The notes beneath the pieces are model-generated. The model was given only the letters and a program-made list of their open reading frames with translations, had not been told where the DNA came from and did no database searches. Shown piece after piece: positions 35,392-45,386 of a stretch of 64,000 bases of DNA (the first letter of the stretch is position 1; each line of letters opens with the position of its first letter). The stretch spans positions 1-64,000 of the forward strand of contig NZ_JAHFZZ010000010.1 of NCBI RefSeq assembly GCF_018603905.1. Direction: 5' to 3'. This stretch comes from Nonomuraea sp. NEAU-A123. Lineage in GTDB: Bacteria; Actinomycetota; Actinomycetes; Streptosporangiales; Streptosporangiaceae. A program made the position numbers and the translations under genes.

Positions 35392-37650
35392 GGTGACGGG
35401 CACCTGGGCGCGGGCCGCGCGGCGGGCCGGGATGAGCGCGACCGCGAGCGCCGCGCCCACGGCGACCAGCACGGCGATGACGAGTGTGAGGGGCGAGGGC
35501 GGGCGGCCGATGCCCGCCCCGACCCCGCTGGTGTAGCCCTGGAGGTCGATCAGCCCGGTCACGACCGAGGCCCCGGCCACCGTGCCGGCCACGATGCCGA
35601 GCACGACGAGCAGCCCGGTGCCCGTCACCAACGTGGCCATCACCTGCCGCGGTGTCAGGCCCATCGCCTTGAGCACGGCCAGATCGAACGCGTGGTCGCG
35701 CAGCCCTAGGGCGCTGGCCGTGAGCAGGTTCGCCAGGCCGATCAGCGCCAGCACCACGATCAGCCACACGATCACCACCCGGATGACCGACAGCCGGTCG
35801 GCCGGGTTGACCACGCGCTGCACGTCGAGGCCCTCCGCCGACGCCGCCAGCAGCCTGCCGCGCACCTCGCCCGGGTCGGCGCCGTGACGCAGCGCGAGGG
35901 CGTAGAACTCGGGGGGCACGGAGTCCTTGGCCGCCAGGCTGTCGAGCCCCACGGAGAGCACCTCGCCGTCGAGATCCGGCTCCACCGTGCGGCCGACGAT
36001 CCGCACGATCAGCGGCGAGCCGCCGACGGTCAGCCGGATCCGGTCGCCGATCCTGGCGCCCAGCAGATCGAGCAGCCCCTGCCCGGCGACGGCCTCGCCG
36101 GGCTGGCCGTACATACGGCCTTCGACGACCGGGAACGGGTACGGGTCGGCCGAACTGCCGAGGGCCCGCACCCTGACCGAGCGGGCCTCTCCGGGGGCCA
36201 GAGCGTTGACGTCAGTGCCCGGGTAGACGGTCTGGACGTCCTTGTCGGCCTCCGCGATGCGCTGGGCCTCGGCCGCGTCGAGCTTGCCCGGCCTGACGTA
36301 CAGGCTGGCGTGCTGGCCGACCTGCTCGGGGTGGCTGAGGAAGTTGTCCAGCGTGGACCAGACGCCGAGCCCGATCGTGATCATCATCATCGGCACGGCC
36401 AGGCCGAACGCGGTCAGGAACGCGGGCAGCCGCCTGGTGAAGGCGTCCCGGGTGCCCAGGATCAGCGCGGGTGGCAGCCGTACGAGCAGGGCCAGCCGGG
36501 CCAGTCGCGACAGGTGGCCGCGCGGCGGCGCCGCGGGGGCGCCGGGGATGGGCGGGGTACGCCCGCCACGCCAGGCGGGCACTCCGACCGCGGCCAGCAC
36601 GGTCAGCGCGGTGCCGCCGACGATGGCCAGCACGGGTACGGGCGCCACAGAGGTGGTGCCGAGCACCGCCACCGTCACCGCCCACCCGGCGAGCGTGCCG
36701 ACGCCGACGCCCAGCAGGCCGAGCGCGCCGTGCTCGACCAGGAGCAGCAGGGCGACCTGGCCTCTGGTGAAGCCCATCGACTTGAGCGTGGCCAGGTCGC
36801 GCAACTGACCGAGCACCCGGCCGCCGGCCGCGTTGGCCAGTGCCAGGGCGGCGGCCACCAGCCCGACCACGCCGAACAGCGCCAGCAGAGTGCCGAGCAG
36901 CCGGTTGTCGAGCTCCATCGCGGCGCGTACCTCGCGCCAGTTGTAGACACGCTGTAGCTGGCCCTCCAGCATGACGACGACGCGCTGGGAGACGACCTGG
37001 GTGGCATCGGGGTCGGCCAGGCGCAGCCCGGTCACCCACTCGCTGCGGCCGAGCATGGGCTCGATCTGGTCGAGCGTCTCCGGCAGCACCCAGGCCAGGC
37101 CGGGCGTCCACTCGGGGTAGAAGCCCTGCTCGGCGGAGTCGGCGATGCCGCGTACGTACAGCGTGTGGCGCTCGCCGTTCAGCGCGATGATCGAGAAGGC
37201 GTCGCCGAGCTTCAGCCGCAGCGCGCCGGCGAAGGAGTGCTCGACCACCACGCCGTCGGACTGGGCGGGGTCGAGCCAGCGGCCCTCCGCCACGACGGGG
37301 TGCGCGACTCGCGGCGGCGTGGCGGGCATCGCGTGCAGCGCGGCGGGCTCCTTCTTGCCGTTCTGCACCACGGTGACGGGCGCGGCCCGGTAGGGCCCCG
37401 CGATCTGGGTGACGCCGTCGATGCCGCCCAGCGCCACCTGGGGGCTGTCCTTGGTGTAGAACCACACGTGGGCGCCGTCGGTCTGGGCGAACAGGCTGCG
37501 CCACGGGTTGGTGCCGTCTTCGAGCAGGGTGACGGCGGTGATCAGCGCGGCCACGATCCCGGCCACGGCCAGGACGGTGAGCAGCGCCTGGCCCCGCCTG
37601 GCGCGCAGGTCGGCCTTGACCCACCGGCTGCCCGCTCTGGCCGTGCTCAT
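35383..37650 (-). CDS. FtsX/MacB-type ABC transporter permease
   Basis: 755 residues. Typical double-FtsX layout: an N-terminal membrane helix (ALLTVLAVAGIVAALITAV), a large extracytoplasmic MacB-like domain, FtsX helices (LGTLLALFGVVGLVAAALALANAAG), then a second half repeating this (FLTAFGLAVPMMMITIGLGV and LIVVLALIGLANLLTASALG). It overlaps the ATPase gene by 4 bases (37647-37650). Such pairs export lipids, peptides or drugs, or act on envelope proteins. Substrate unknown. Confidence 0.92.
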
Positions 37651-38372
37651 CTGAGGTCGATCACCTCGCCCGCCGTCCCCGTACGCCTGCGGGCGATCCG
37701 GCCGTCATCGACGATCGCGCCGTCGAACAGGGACACCAGGCGGTCCGCGAGCGCGGCCACGCGGGCGTCGTGGGTGACCATGATGATGGTCTGGCCGTCC
37801 TTGTGCACCTCGGTGAGCAGGCGGAGCACGTCGCGCGTGTTGCGGCTGTCGAGGTTGCCGGTCGGCTCGTCGGCCAGCAGCACGCTCGGCTGGTTGGCCA
37901 GCGCGCGGGCCAGCGCGACCCGCTGCTGCTCGCCGCCGGACAGCTGGCCGGGCGCGGCGTCGGCGCGTTCGCTGAGGTTGAGGGCGCCGAGCAGGTTCTG
38001 CCTGCGTTCACGGGCCTCGCGGGGCGAGGCGCCGGCGAGCAGCGCGGGCAGCTCCACGTTGTCGGCCACGGTCATGTTGGCGACCAGGTTGAAGAACTGG
38101 AAGACGAAGCCGATCTTCTTACGCCGCAGCAGCGCCCACGCGCTCTCCGAGAGCGTGTCGACCCGCTTGTCGTCGAGCCAGATCTCGCCGCTGGTGCGGG
38201 CGTCGAGCCCGCCGAGCATGTGCACCAGCGTCGACTTGCCCGACCCCGACGGCCCCATGATCGCGACGAACTCGCCCGGCTCCACCTGCAGGTCCACACC
38301 GCGTACGGCGGGCACGGGCACCGCGCCGCCGGAGTAGATCTTCACCAGGTTGACGGCCTTGATCACGCTCAT
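37647..38372 (-). CDS. ABC transporter ATPase (MacB/LolD type)
   Basis: 241 residues. Walker A MGPSGSGKST, signature LSGGEQQRVALARAL, Walker B VLLADEPTGNLD. ATG 38372 follows AGGAGG and overlaps the PadR stop (ATGA). It forms an exporter with the FtsX-type permease downstream; the upstream PadR gene gives a regulator-ATPase-permease operon common in actinomycetes. Confidence 0.95.
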   Translation of the reverse strand: MSVIKAVNLVKIYSGGAVPVPAVRGVDLQVEPGEFVAIMGPSGSGKSTLVHMLGGLDARTSGEIWLDDKRVDTLSESAWALLRRKKIGFVFQFFNLVANMTVADNVELPALLAGASPREARERRQNLLGALNLSERADAAPGQLSGGEQQRVALARALANQPSVLLADEPTGNLDSRNTRDVLRLLTEVHKDGQTIIMVTHDARVAALADRLVSLFDGAIVDDGRIARRRTGTAGEVIDLR

Positions 38373-38875
38373 GCCAGGTCCTCCTGACAGCGTTCCAGCC
38401 ACTCGAGGTCGGCCTGCAGATGCAGCATGGCCCCCTCGATGAGCAGGAGCGCCACACGGTCGGCCGCCGGTGTGCGGGCGAGGAGGTCGTTGAGATCGCT
38501 CATGAGCGAAAGATAGTGCCGCCGCTGCCGGTTGATGAGCGCCATCCGGTCGGCGATGCCGGTGAGCGGCGCCAGGACGAGCTTCATGAAGAACTCGTCA
38601 CGCACTCGCGGGCCCTCGGTCGGCTCCTCCACCCAGGTGGTGAGCGACTCGCGGCCCTTGGCGGTCAGGTAGTAGACCTTCTTGTTCGGCCGGTTAGACT
38701 GCTCGACATCCACGGCCCTGACCAGGCCGTCCTTCTCCAGCCTGCCGAGCGTCACATAGATCTGGCCGATGTTGGGAGAGGGATAAGCACTGCCGAAGGT
38801 CTGCTCAAGAGCCTGTTTGAGCTCGTAACCATGGGCAGGCTCCTTAGCCAGGAGCGCCAGCAGGTGCGGCCGCAC
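38369..38875 (-). CDS. PadR-family transcriptional regulator
   Basis: 168 residues. The winged helix reads LLALLAKEPAHGYELKQAL, NIGQIYVTLGRLEKDGLV, then a C-terminal helical dimer arm. GTG 38875 follows GGGGGAGG. First gene of the exporter operon, so it probably controls it, and its upstream region also faces the sugar-uptake operon. Confidence 0.92.
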   Translation of the reverse strand: MRPHLLALLAKEPAHGYELKQALEQTFGSAYPSPNIGQIYVTLGRLEKDGLVRAVDVEQSNRPNKKVYYLTAKGRESLTTWVEEPTEGPRVRDEFFMKLVLAPLTGIADRMALINRQRRHYLSLMSDLNDLLARTPAADRVALLLIEGAMLHLQADLEWLERCQEDLA

Positions 38876-38920
38876 ACCTCACCTCCCCCTTGCGTTACGT
38901 ATGCGTTACGCGGCTATCCG

Positions 38921-38950
38921 TTGACCGCCACATTACATGTGTGCATAACA
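38921..38950 (+). promoter_or_regulatory. Promoter of the sugar-uptake operon, with PadR-site candidates
   Basis: TTGACC (38921-38926) and ATAACA (38945-38950, with upstream TGC) are spaced 18 bases. Around them, ATTACAT (38932-38938) and ATGTAAT (38973-38979) are inverted, and TGCAT/ATGCA (38942-38946, 38954-38958) form a second inverted pair. GCGTTACG is repeated at 38892-38909. These are candidate PadR sites for both divergent operons. Confidence 0.55.
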
Positions 38951-39003
38951 TGAATGCATCTACCTAACACGAATGTAATCATTCTGAACAGGGAGGTAAC
39001 AGG

Positions 39004-40251
39004 GTGCTTCGCTCGTTGCCGATCGTGCTGGCCGTCTTCCTGGCGGCCGCGTGCACGGCGACGGGCAATGAGGGCGGTGGCGATACCGGTACGGGCGGAA
39101 CAGGCCCGATCACCTTCGCCACCGGACGCGACACCACGGCGTACCTGCAACCCCTGCTGGATCGCTGGAACCAGGCCCACCCGGCCGAGAAGGTGACGCT
39201 CCTCGAACTACCCGAGGCCGCCGACGAGCAACGCGCTCAGATGGTGGCCAACCTCCAAGCCCGGAGCAACCGCTACGACGTGCTCGGGCTGGATGTGGTG
39301 TGGACTGCCGAGTTCGCGGAGAACGGCTGGATCATCCCCCTGGAGCGCGGGTTCTTCCCGCTCGACAGGCTCCTGCCGCCCGTTGTGGACACGGCGGTCT
39401 ACAAGAACAAGCTGTGGGCCGTGCCGTACACGAGTAATGCCGGCCTGCTCTACTACCGCACAGACCTGATCAAGAAACCGCCCCGCACCTGGGCGGACCT
39501 TCGCCAGCAAGCCCTAGAAGTAACGAAAAAGCATGATATTGGTGGTTACGCCGGGCAGTTCCTCGCGTACGAGGGACTGACCGTGAACTTCTCCGAGGCC
39601 GTGCAGTCGGCAGGCGGGCAGATACTCAGCCCCGACGGCACGGAGGTGACCCTCGACCCGGCCAAGGCCACGATCGCGCTGGACTTCCTCCTCCAGGGCC
39701 TGCGCGAGGGCTGGATCCCCAAGGAGTCGCTGAGCTACAAGGAGGAGGAGTCCCGCCTGGCCTTCCAGGAGGGTCGCCTGGCCTTCGCCCGTAACTGGCC
39801 CCACGCGTACGGGCCGGCGACGGCCAAGCTCGGCAAGAAGTTCGCGGTGACCAGGCTGCCCGGCCTGGACGGCCCGGGATCGAGCACGCTCGGCGGCGTC
39901 AATCTGGCCGTCAGCGCCTACTCCGAGCACCAGCACACGGCGCAGGAGTTCATCCGCTACTTCACCGGTCTGGAGAACGAGCGGCGGGTGCTCACCGACG
40001 GTTCGTTCCCGCCGGTGTGGACCGAGCTCTACGACGACCCGGACCTGATCAAGCGGTTCCCCTACCTGCCGGTGCTCAAGGAGAGCATCCTCGCCGCCAA
40101 GCCGCGGCCGGTGAGCGCGAACTACAACCAGATCAGCCTGGTGATCGCGAGCACGGTCGCCAAGGCGCTCAGCCCGCCATACAACGAGTCCGCCGACGAC
40201 GTCGCGGCCTCCATGAAGTCCGAACTTCAAGAGATCATCAGAACACAGTGA
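39004..40251 (+). CDS. Sugar ABC transporter substrate-binding lipoprotein 1
   Basis: 415 residues from GTG 39004, GGGAGG 7 bases upstream. Lipoprotein signal MLRSLPIVLAVFLAAAC with the lipid-modified Cys17. The body matches family-1 extracellular solute-binding proteins (GLLYYRTDLIKKPPRTWADL). It captures a sugar, possibly an alpha-glucoside, outside the membrane. First gene of a four-gene uptake operon. Confidence 0.92.
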   Translation: MLRSLPIVLAVFLAAACTATGNEGGGDTGTGGTGPITFATGRDTTAYLQPLLDRWNQAHPAEKVTLLELPEAADEQRAQMVANLQARSNRYDVLGLDVVWTAEFAENGWIIPLERGFFPLDRLLPPVVDTAVYKNKLWAVPYTSNAGLLYYRTDLIKKPPRTWADLRQQALEVTKKHDIGGYAGQFLAYEGLTVNFSEAVQSAGGQILSPDGTEVTLDPAKATIALDFLLQGLREGWIPKESLSYKEEESRLAFQEGRLAFARNWPHAYGPATAKLGKKFAVTRLPGLDGPGSSTLGGVNLAVSAYSEHQHTAQEFIRYFTGLENERRVLTDGSFPPVWTELYDDPDLIKRFPYLPVLKESILAAKPRPVSANYNQISLVIASTVAKALSPPYNESADDVAASMKSELQEIIRTQ

Positions 40252-40258
40252 GGCAGCA

Positions 40259-41581
40259 ATGCAAAAAGCCAGAGCAGCAGCGGTCCTGGCAGGGCTCGCG
40301 GTAGCGGTCGCCGCCTGCGGAAACGCACCGACGACCACGCAGCCCGCGGCGTCGGGTTCCGCGTCGGCCACCACCGCTGGCAAGACGCTCCAGGGCGTCA
40401 AGCTCGAGGTCGCCGCCAAGTGGACCGGCGAAGAGCAGAAGAACTTCGAGCAGGTGCTCAAGGCCTTCTCCGACAAGACCGGCGCCACGGTGACCTATGC
40501 CTCCACCGGTGAAGACACGGGCGCCTACCTCGGCCCGCGCATCCAGGGCGGCAGCCCGCCCGACGTGGCGATCCTGCCGCAGCCGGGCCTGGTGCAGCAG
40601 TACGCCAAGCAGAACGCGTTGAAGCCGCTCACCGATGAGGTCACCAAGGAGATCGACACCAACTACACGCCGTACTGGAAGGAGCTGGGCTCCGCCGACG
40701 GCAAGTCCTACGGTGTGCTGATCAAGGCCGCGCACAAGTCGCTGATCTGGTACCGCTCGCAGGCGTTCGACGACGCCGGCGTGCAGGCGCCGACGAACTG
40801 GGACGAACTGGTCAAGGCCTCCCAGACGATCGCCGACTCCGGCACCGCCCCGTTCTCCTTCTGTGGCGCCTCCGGCTGGACGCTCACCGACCTGTTCGAG
40901 AACGTCTACCTGTCCACCGCGGGCCCGGAGAACTACGACAAGCTCTCCAAGCACGAGATCCCGTGGACGGACCCCAGCGTGGCCACCGCCCTGGAGAAGA
41001 TCGCGCAGATCGCGGGCAAGAAGGAGTTCGTCCTCGACGGCAGCTCCGGCGCGCTGCAGACCGACTTCCCGACCTGTGTGACCAAGGTGTTCGGCCAGAA
41101 GAAGGCGGCCATGGTCATCGAGGCCGACTTCGTGGCCACCCAGGCCACGCAGGACGGCGCCAAGGTGGGCGAGGAGGCGAAGTACTTCCCGTTCCCCAAG
41201 GCCGGTGACACCGCTCCGGTCGTGCTCGGCGGCGACGTGGCGGTCGCGATGAAGGACTCCCCCGGCGCCATGGCGCTGCTGCAGTTCCTGGCCTCCAAGG
41301 AGGGTGGCGAGATCTGGGCCAAGCTGCCCGGCTACCTCTCGCCCAACAAGAACGTCTCCCCCGACAACTACCCGGACCCGCTGACCAAGGCGCTCGGGCA
41401 GACGATCATCTCGGCCGGCGACGCCGTCCGGTATGACATGTCCGACCTCGCGCCCAGTGCCTTCGGCGGGACCGACGGCAAGGGCGAATGGAAGGTGCTG
41501 CAGGACTTCCTGCGCACCCCGACCGACGTCAAGGGCGCTCAGAGCAAGCTCGAAGACGAGGCCAAAAAGGCCTGGAAGTAA
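40259..41581 (+). CDS. Sugar ABC transporter substrate-binding lipoprotein 2
   Basis: 440 residues. Signal with lipobox VAAC (Cys20). The binding-protein body has IWYRSQAFDDAGVQAPTNWD and the tail LEDEAKKAWK. It differs clearly from the preceding lipoprotein, so this is not a recent duplication. The 7-base gap before it suggests co-translation. It resembles alpha-glucoside-binding AglE-type proteins, which I state with moderate confidence. Confidence 0.92.
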   Translation: MQKARAAAVLAGLAVAVAACGNAPTTTQPAASGSASATTAGKTLQGVKLEVAAKWTGEEQKNFEQVLKAFSDKTGATVTYASTGEDTGAYLGPRIQGGSPPDVAILPQPGLVQQYAKQNALKPLTDEVTKEIDTNYTPYWKELGSADGKSYGVLIKAAHKSLIWYRSQAFDDAGVQAPTNWDELVKASQTIADSGTAPFSFCGASGWTLTDLFENVYLSTAGPENYDKLSKHEIPWTDPSVATALEKIAQIAGKKEFVLDGSSGALQTDFPTCVTKVFGQKKAAMVIEADFVATQATQDGAKVGEEAKYFPFPKAGDTAPVVLGGDVAVAMKDSPGAMALLQFLASKEGGEIWAKLPGYLSPNKNVSPDNYPDPLTKALGQTIISAGDAVRYDMSDLAPSAFGGTDGKGEWKVLQDFLRTPTDVKGAQSKLEDEAKKAWK

Positions 41582-41593
41582 AGAGGTAAGGCC

Positions 41594-42973
41594 GTGACCG
41601 AACGGTTGGACGGCCCGCAGGCCCCGCTCGAGGACGACACCTCGGGCGGGTCCGCCTCCGGACCTGATGAAACCCCCCGAAAGCAACGCCTCATCGGCCC
41701 CTCGCCGACGGTCGCCCTCGTCTTCCTCCTCCCGGCGGCCGTGCTGCTGGGGATCTGGGTGGTCTACCCGATCGTCTACTCGATCTTCCGCAGCCTGTTC
41801 GACGCCGCCGGTAGCGGGTTCGTCGGCCTGGGCAACTACATGACGATCTTCACTGATCCGAGCATGCTCACCACGATCAGGAACAACCTGATCTGGGTGG
41901 TCGTCGCCCCGATCATCGTGACCACGCTGGGCCTGATCTTCGCGGTGCTCACCGAGCGCATCAAGTGGGCGACCGCGTTCAAGCTGATCGTGTTCATGCC
42001 GATGGCGGTCTCCCTCATGGCCGCAGGCGTCATTTTCCGGCTCGTGTACGACGAGGACCCGGACAAGGGCGTGGCCAACGCCGTACTGACCACCATCCAC
42101 GACACCTTCTCCTCCTCGCAGGGCTACCCCGAGGCGCGCCCGCGCGAGGGCGACCAGTCTGCGGTCGCGGCGGACAAGGGCGCGGTCGTCACCAAGCAGC
42201 CCGTCCAGGTGGGCCAGCCGGTGCTGATCCCGATCGTCGGCATCAAGCCGCAGATCATGCCGAGCGACGCGCAACCCGCTAAGGCCGCGCCACCGGGCAA
42301 CGACCTGTCCGGAACGGTGTGGTTCGACTTCACGGCGGGCGGCGGCGGCAAGAACGGCGCCGTCGACGCCAGCGAGAAGGGCCTGCCCGGTATGACCGTG
42401 GAAGCGGTCAAGGACGGCACGGTGGCGGGCACCGCCACGACGGCCGACGACGGCACCTTCCGCTTCGACGGGCTGCCCGCGGGCTCCTATGTCGTACGGC
42501 TGCCGCAGTCGAACTTCCAGGCCGCCTACCATGGCCTGACCTGGCTCGGCCCGACGCTCATCACACCCGCGATCATCGGCGCGTTCATCTGGGTGTGGGC
42601 CGGGTTCGCGATGGTGCTGATCGCCGCCGGGCTCGCGGCCATCCCGCGTGACTCGCTGGAGGCGGCCCGCATCGACGGCGCCACGGAGTGGCAGGTGTTC
42701 CGCCGGATCACCGTGCCGCTGCTGTCGCCGGTGCTGCTCGTCGTCTTCGTGACGATGATCATCAATACGCTGAAGGTCTTCGACCTGGTCTTCATCATCG
42801 CGCCGCCATCGGTCCAGCCACAGTCGAACGTGGTCGCGCTAGAGATGTGGCGGGTCTCGTTCGGCGGCGGGAACAACCAGGGGCTGGGCAGCGCGCTCGC
42901 GATCTTCCTGCTCATCCTGGTCCTTCCCTTCATGATCATGAATATCCGCCGGTTCAGGAGGGAGGACACGTGA
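41594..42973 (+). CDS. Sugar ABC permease with embedded beta-sandwich-like domain
   Basis: 459 residues, about 150 more than a normal MalF-type permease. Helix 1 (about 38-65) is followed by further helices to about 155. A non-membrane insert (about 175-318) follows, whose part 239-311 resembles a carboxypeptidase-regulatory/SdrD-B-like fold (GLPGMTVEAVKDGTVAG, ADDGTFRFDGLPAGSYVVRL). The EAA loop EAARIDGATEWQVFRR (356-371) sits in the C-terminal part. It overlaps the next gene by GTGA. Confidence 0.9.
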   Translation: MTERLDGPQAPLEDDTSGGSASGPDETPRKQRLIGPSPTVALVFLLPAAVLLGIWVVYPIVYSIFRSLFDAAGSGFVGLGNYMTIFTDPSMLTTIRNNLIWVVVAPIIVTTLGLIFAVLTERIKWATAFKLIVFMPMAVSLMAAGVIFRLVYDEDPDKGVANAVLTTIHDTFSSSQGYPEARPREGDQSAVAADKGAVVTKQPVQVGQPVLIPIVGIKPQIMPSDAQPAKAAPPGNDLSGTVWFDFTAGGGGKNGAVDASEKGLPGMTVEAVKDGTVAGTATTADDGTFRFDGLPAGSYVVRLPQSNFQAAYHGLTWLGPTLITPAIIGAFIWVWAGFAMVLIAAGLAAIPRDSLEAARIDGATEWQVFRRITVPLLSPVLLVVFVTMIINTLKVFDLVFIIAPPSVQPQSNVVALEMWRVSFGGGNNQGLGSALAIFLLILVLPFMIMNIRRFRREDT

Positions 42974-43869
42974 CGACGGCAACCGCCGCGGCGCCCGCAG
43001 AGGTGCACGCGGGAGCTCCCCGCCGGACCGTGATCACGCGGATCGTCGACCGTCTGGGCGGCGGCGCCGTCCAGGTCGCGTTGGTGCTGCTCGGCCTGTT
43101 CTGGCTGGTCCCGACGCTCGGCCTGATGGTCGTCTCGCTGCGCTCGGTGAAGGTCAACAGCGCCGAGGGCTGGTGGACCATCTTCACCAAGCCCGCCGAG
43201 CTGACCATCGAGAACTACCGTAACCTGCTGGCGAGCGGCTTCACCTCGTCGTTCTGGAACACCGTGTTCATCACGGTGCCCACCACGATCCTGGTGATCG
43301 GGATCGCCGCGATGGCCGCCTACGCGTTCGCGTGGATGGACTTCCCGGGCCGCGACCTGGGGTTCCTCATCGTGGTCGGGCTGCTCATCGTGCCGATCCA
43401 GATCGCGCTGATCCCGGTCGCCAGTTTCTACGGCGGCGTCGGCATCTTCGGCACGATCCCCGGCGTGGTGCTGTTCCACGTGGCGTTCGGGCTGCCGTTC
43501 GCGATCTTCCTGCTCCGGAACTTCTTCGTCGGCATCCCGGCGTCCCTGCTGGAGGCGGCTCGGATGGACGGGGCGTCGGAGGTGAAGATCTTCGTGCGGG
43601 TGGTGTTCCCGCTGGGCAAGCCGGCGATCGCGTCGCTCGGTATCTTCCAGTTCCTTTGGGTATGGAATGACATGCTCATCGCGCTGGTCTTCGCCAACCC
43701 GGAGAACCAGCCGATGACCAAGGCACTCCAGTCTCAGATGCGGCAGTTCGGGTCGAACGTGGACATCCTCTCCTCGGGCGCCTTCCTGTCGCTGATCATC
43801 CCGCTGGTCCTCTTCTTCGCCTTCCAGCGCTACTTCGTGCAGGGCATGATGGCCGGTTCGGTGAAGTAG
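42970..43869 (+). CDS. Sugar ABC transporter permease (MalG type)
   Basis: 299 residues from GTG 42970, overlapping the preceding stop (GTGA). Six-helix permease with LVPTLGLMVVSLRS, the EAA loop EAARMDGASEVKIFVRV, and the closing AFQRYFVQGMMAGSVK typical of the family. The operon has no ATPase; in actinomycetes a shared MsiK-type ATPase usually energises such transporters. Confidence 0.95.
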   Translation: MTTATAAAPAEVHAGAPRRTVITRIVDRLGGGAVQVALVLLGLFWLVPTLGLMVVSLRSVKVNSAEGWWTIFTKPAELTIENYRNLLASGFTSSFWNTVFITVPTTILVIGIAAMAAYAFAWMDFPGRDLGFLIVVGLLIVPIQIALIPVASFYGGVGIFGTIPGVVLFHVAFGLPFAIFLLRNFFVGIPASLLEAARMDGASEVKIFVRVVFPLGKPAIASLGIFQFLWVWNDMLIALVFANPENQPMTKALQSQMRQFGSNVDILSSGAFLSLIIPLVLFFAFQRYFVQGMMAGSVK

Positions 43870-43900
43870 ACACACACAAGCCCACCCGATGCGGGGGCAT

Positions 43901-43936
43901 GGGCGCCCGCCTGCCGAGGGAGGCAGGCGGGTGCCC
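43901..43936 (+). terminator. Intrinsic terminator of the sugar-uptake operon
   Basis: A 15-bp stem, GGGCGCCCGCCTGCC (43901-43915) with GGCAGGCGGGTGCCC (43922-43936), closes a six-base loop; only one pair is G-T. It lies about 30 bases past the permease stop. Confidence 0.85.
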
Positions 43937-43970
43937 GTAACGCTCCCTCTCACGGACCCGAAAATCAGGC

Positions 43971-45317
43971 ATGAAGCTCCTCGCGCTGTCGGTCGCCACT
44001 TCCATCGTGCTCGGCGCCGCGCCCGGCGCGCCGGGGGCGGGCGATCCGTACTTCCCGCAACAGGGCAACGGTGGCTACGACGTCGGGCATTACGACCTGG
44101 CGCTGGGCTACGACCCGAGTCCCAACCAGTTGAGCGGCGTGGCGACGATCACCGCCCGGGCCACGCAGGAGCTGAGCCGCTTCGATCTGGATCTCGTCGA
44201 CACTCTGGCCGTGCGGTCCGTCATGGTGAACGGCGCGGCGGCCGCGTTCAAGCGCAGCGGCCCCGAACTCGTCGTCACCCCGCCCGGCACGCTGGCCTCG
44301 GGGCGCCCCTTCTCGGTCGTGGTCCGGTACGACGGCAAGCCGGCATCCGTCCTCGATCCGGACGGCTCGCGCGACGGCTGGATCCGGACGGACGACGGGG
44401 TGTTCAACGCCAACGAGCCGCAGGGCGCGATGACCTGGTACCCCGGCAATCACCACATGACGGATAAGGCCACGTACCGCTTCACGGTGACCGTGCCGAG
44501 CACGCGGGTGGCGGTGGCCAACGGTGACCTGGTGTCGAGGACGTCCCAAGGCGGTCGTACGACGTACGTGTGGAACTCCAGGGAGCCGATGGCCAGCTAC
44601 CTCGCCACCGTCACCATCGGAAAATTCCAACTTTTCGACACCAAGATCGGAAATTTCCGCGTAATCACCGCCGTGGACCCACGGGACGCGGCGAAAGCCG
44701 GGGACTTCGCCAAGCGCCACAAACCCATCCTTGACTACTTCAGCTCGCTCTTCGGCCCTTACCCGTTCTCCTCGACCGGCGGCATCATCGACCACGCGCC
44801 GGACGTCGGCTACTCCCTGGAGACGCAGACCCGCCCGATCTACCCCAAAGTGCCGAGCGAGCCGCTGCTCTCCCACGAGCTCGCCCACCAGTGGTTCGGC
44901 GACGCCGTGACGCCGACGCGGTGGAAGGACATCTGGCTCAACGAGGGCTTCGCCACCTACGCCGAATGGCTCTGGCAGGACAAGCTGGGCACCAAGAAGC
45001 TCCAGGACTCCTTCGACGAGGCCTACAGCCGTACCCCGGAGGACGAGTTCTGGCAGACGCCCACAGCCGACCCGGGCGGCCCGGCCAAACTCTTCGACGA
45101 CCCCGTCTACGACCGCGGCGCGATGACCCTGCACGTCCTGCGGAGCACGGTCGGCGACGCGGCGTTCTTCACCATCCTCCGGACCTGGGTCAACGACCAC
45201 AAGTACGGCAACGCGGACACGGCCGCCTTCATCTCCCTGGCCCAGCGGGTCTCGGGCCGGGATCTCGGCACGCTCTTCGACCTCTGGCTGTTCCAGCGGG
45301 GCAAGCCCACGCTGTGA
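43971..45317 (+). CDS. Secreted M1-family metallopeptidase
   Basis: 448 residues. Signal peptide (about 1-24, LLALSVATSIVLGAAPG). Zinc site HELAH (302-306) with the third ligand Glu325 in NEGFATYAEW, as in aminopeptidase N-like gluzincins. It lacks the C-terminal helical domain of full-size M1 enzymes, like other short actinobacterial members. An exported protease or aminopeptidase acting outside the cell; the substrate is unknown. It starts 102 bases after the sugar operon and its terminator. Confidence 0.92.
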   Translation: MKLLALSVATSIVLGAAPGAPGAGDPYFPQQGNGGYDVGHYDLALGYDPSPNQLSGVATITARATQELSRFDLDLVDTLAVRSVMVNGAAAAFKRSGPELVVTPPGTLASGRPFSVVVRYDGKPASVLDPDGSRDGWIRTDDGVFNANEPQGAMTWYPGNHHMTDKATYRFTVTVPSTRVAVANGDLVSRTSQGGRTTYVWNSREPMASYLATVTIGKFQLFDTKIGNFRVITAVDPRDAAKAGDFAKRHKPILDYFSSLFGPYPFSSTGGIIDHAPDVGYSLETQTRPIYPKVPSEPLLSHELAHQWFGDAVTPTRWKDIWLNEGFATYAEWLWQDKLGTKKLQDSFDEAYSRTPEDEFWQTPTADPGGPAKLFDDPVYDRGAMTLHVLRSTVGDAAFFTILRTWVNDHKYGNADTAAFISLAQRVSGRDLGTLFDLWLFQRGKPTL

Positions 45318-45386
45318 TCATTCTGGTACGGCGAGCGGCCGGATTCGGGCCGCAAGCCGTAGCAGACCTGGCTAAGCTCAACGGCC

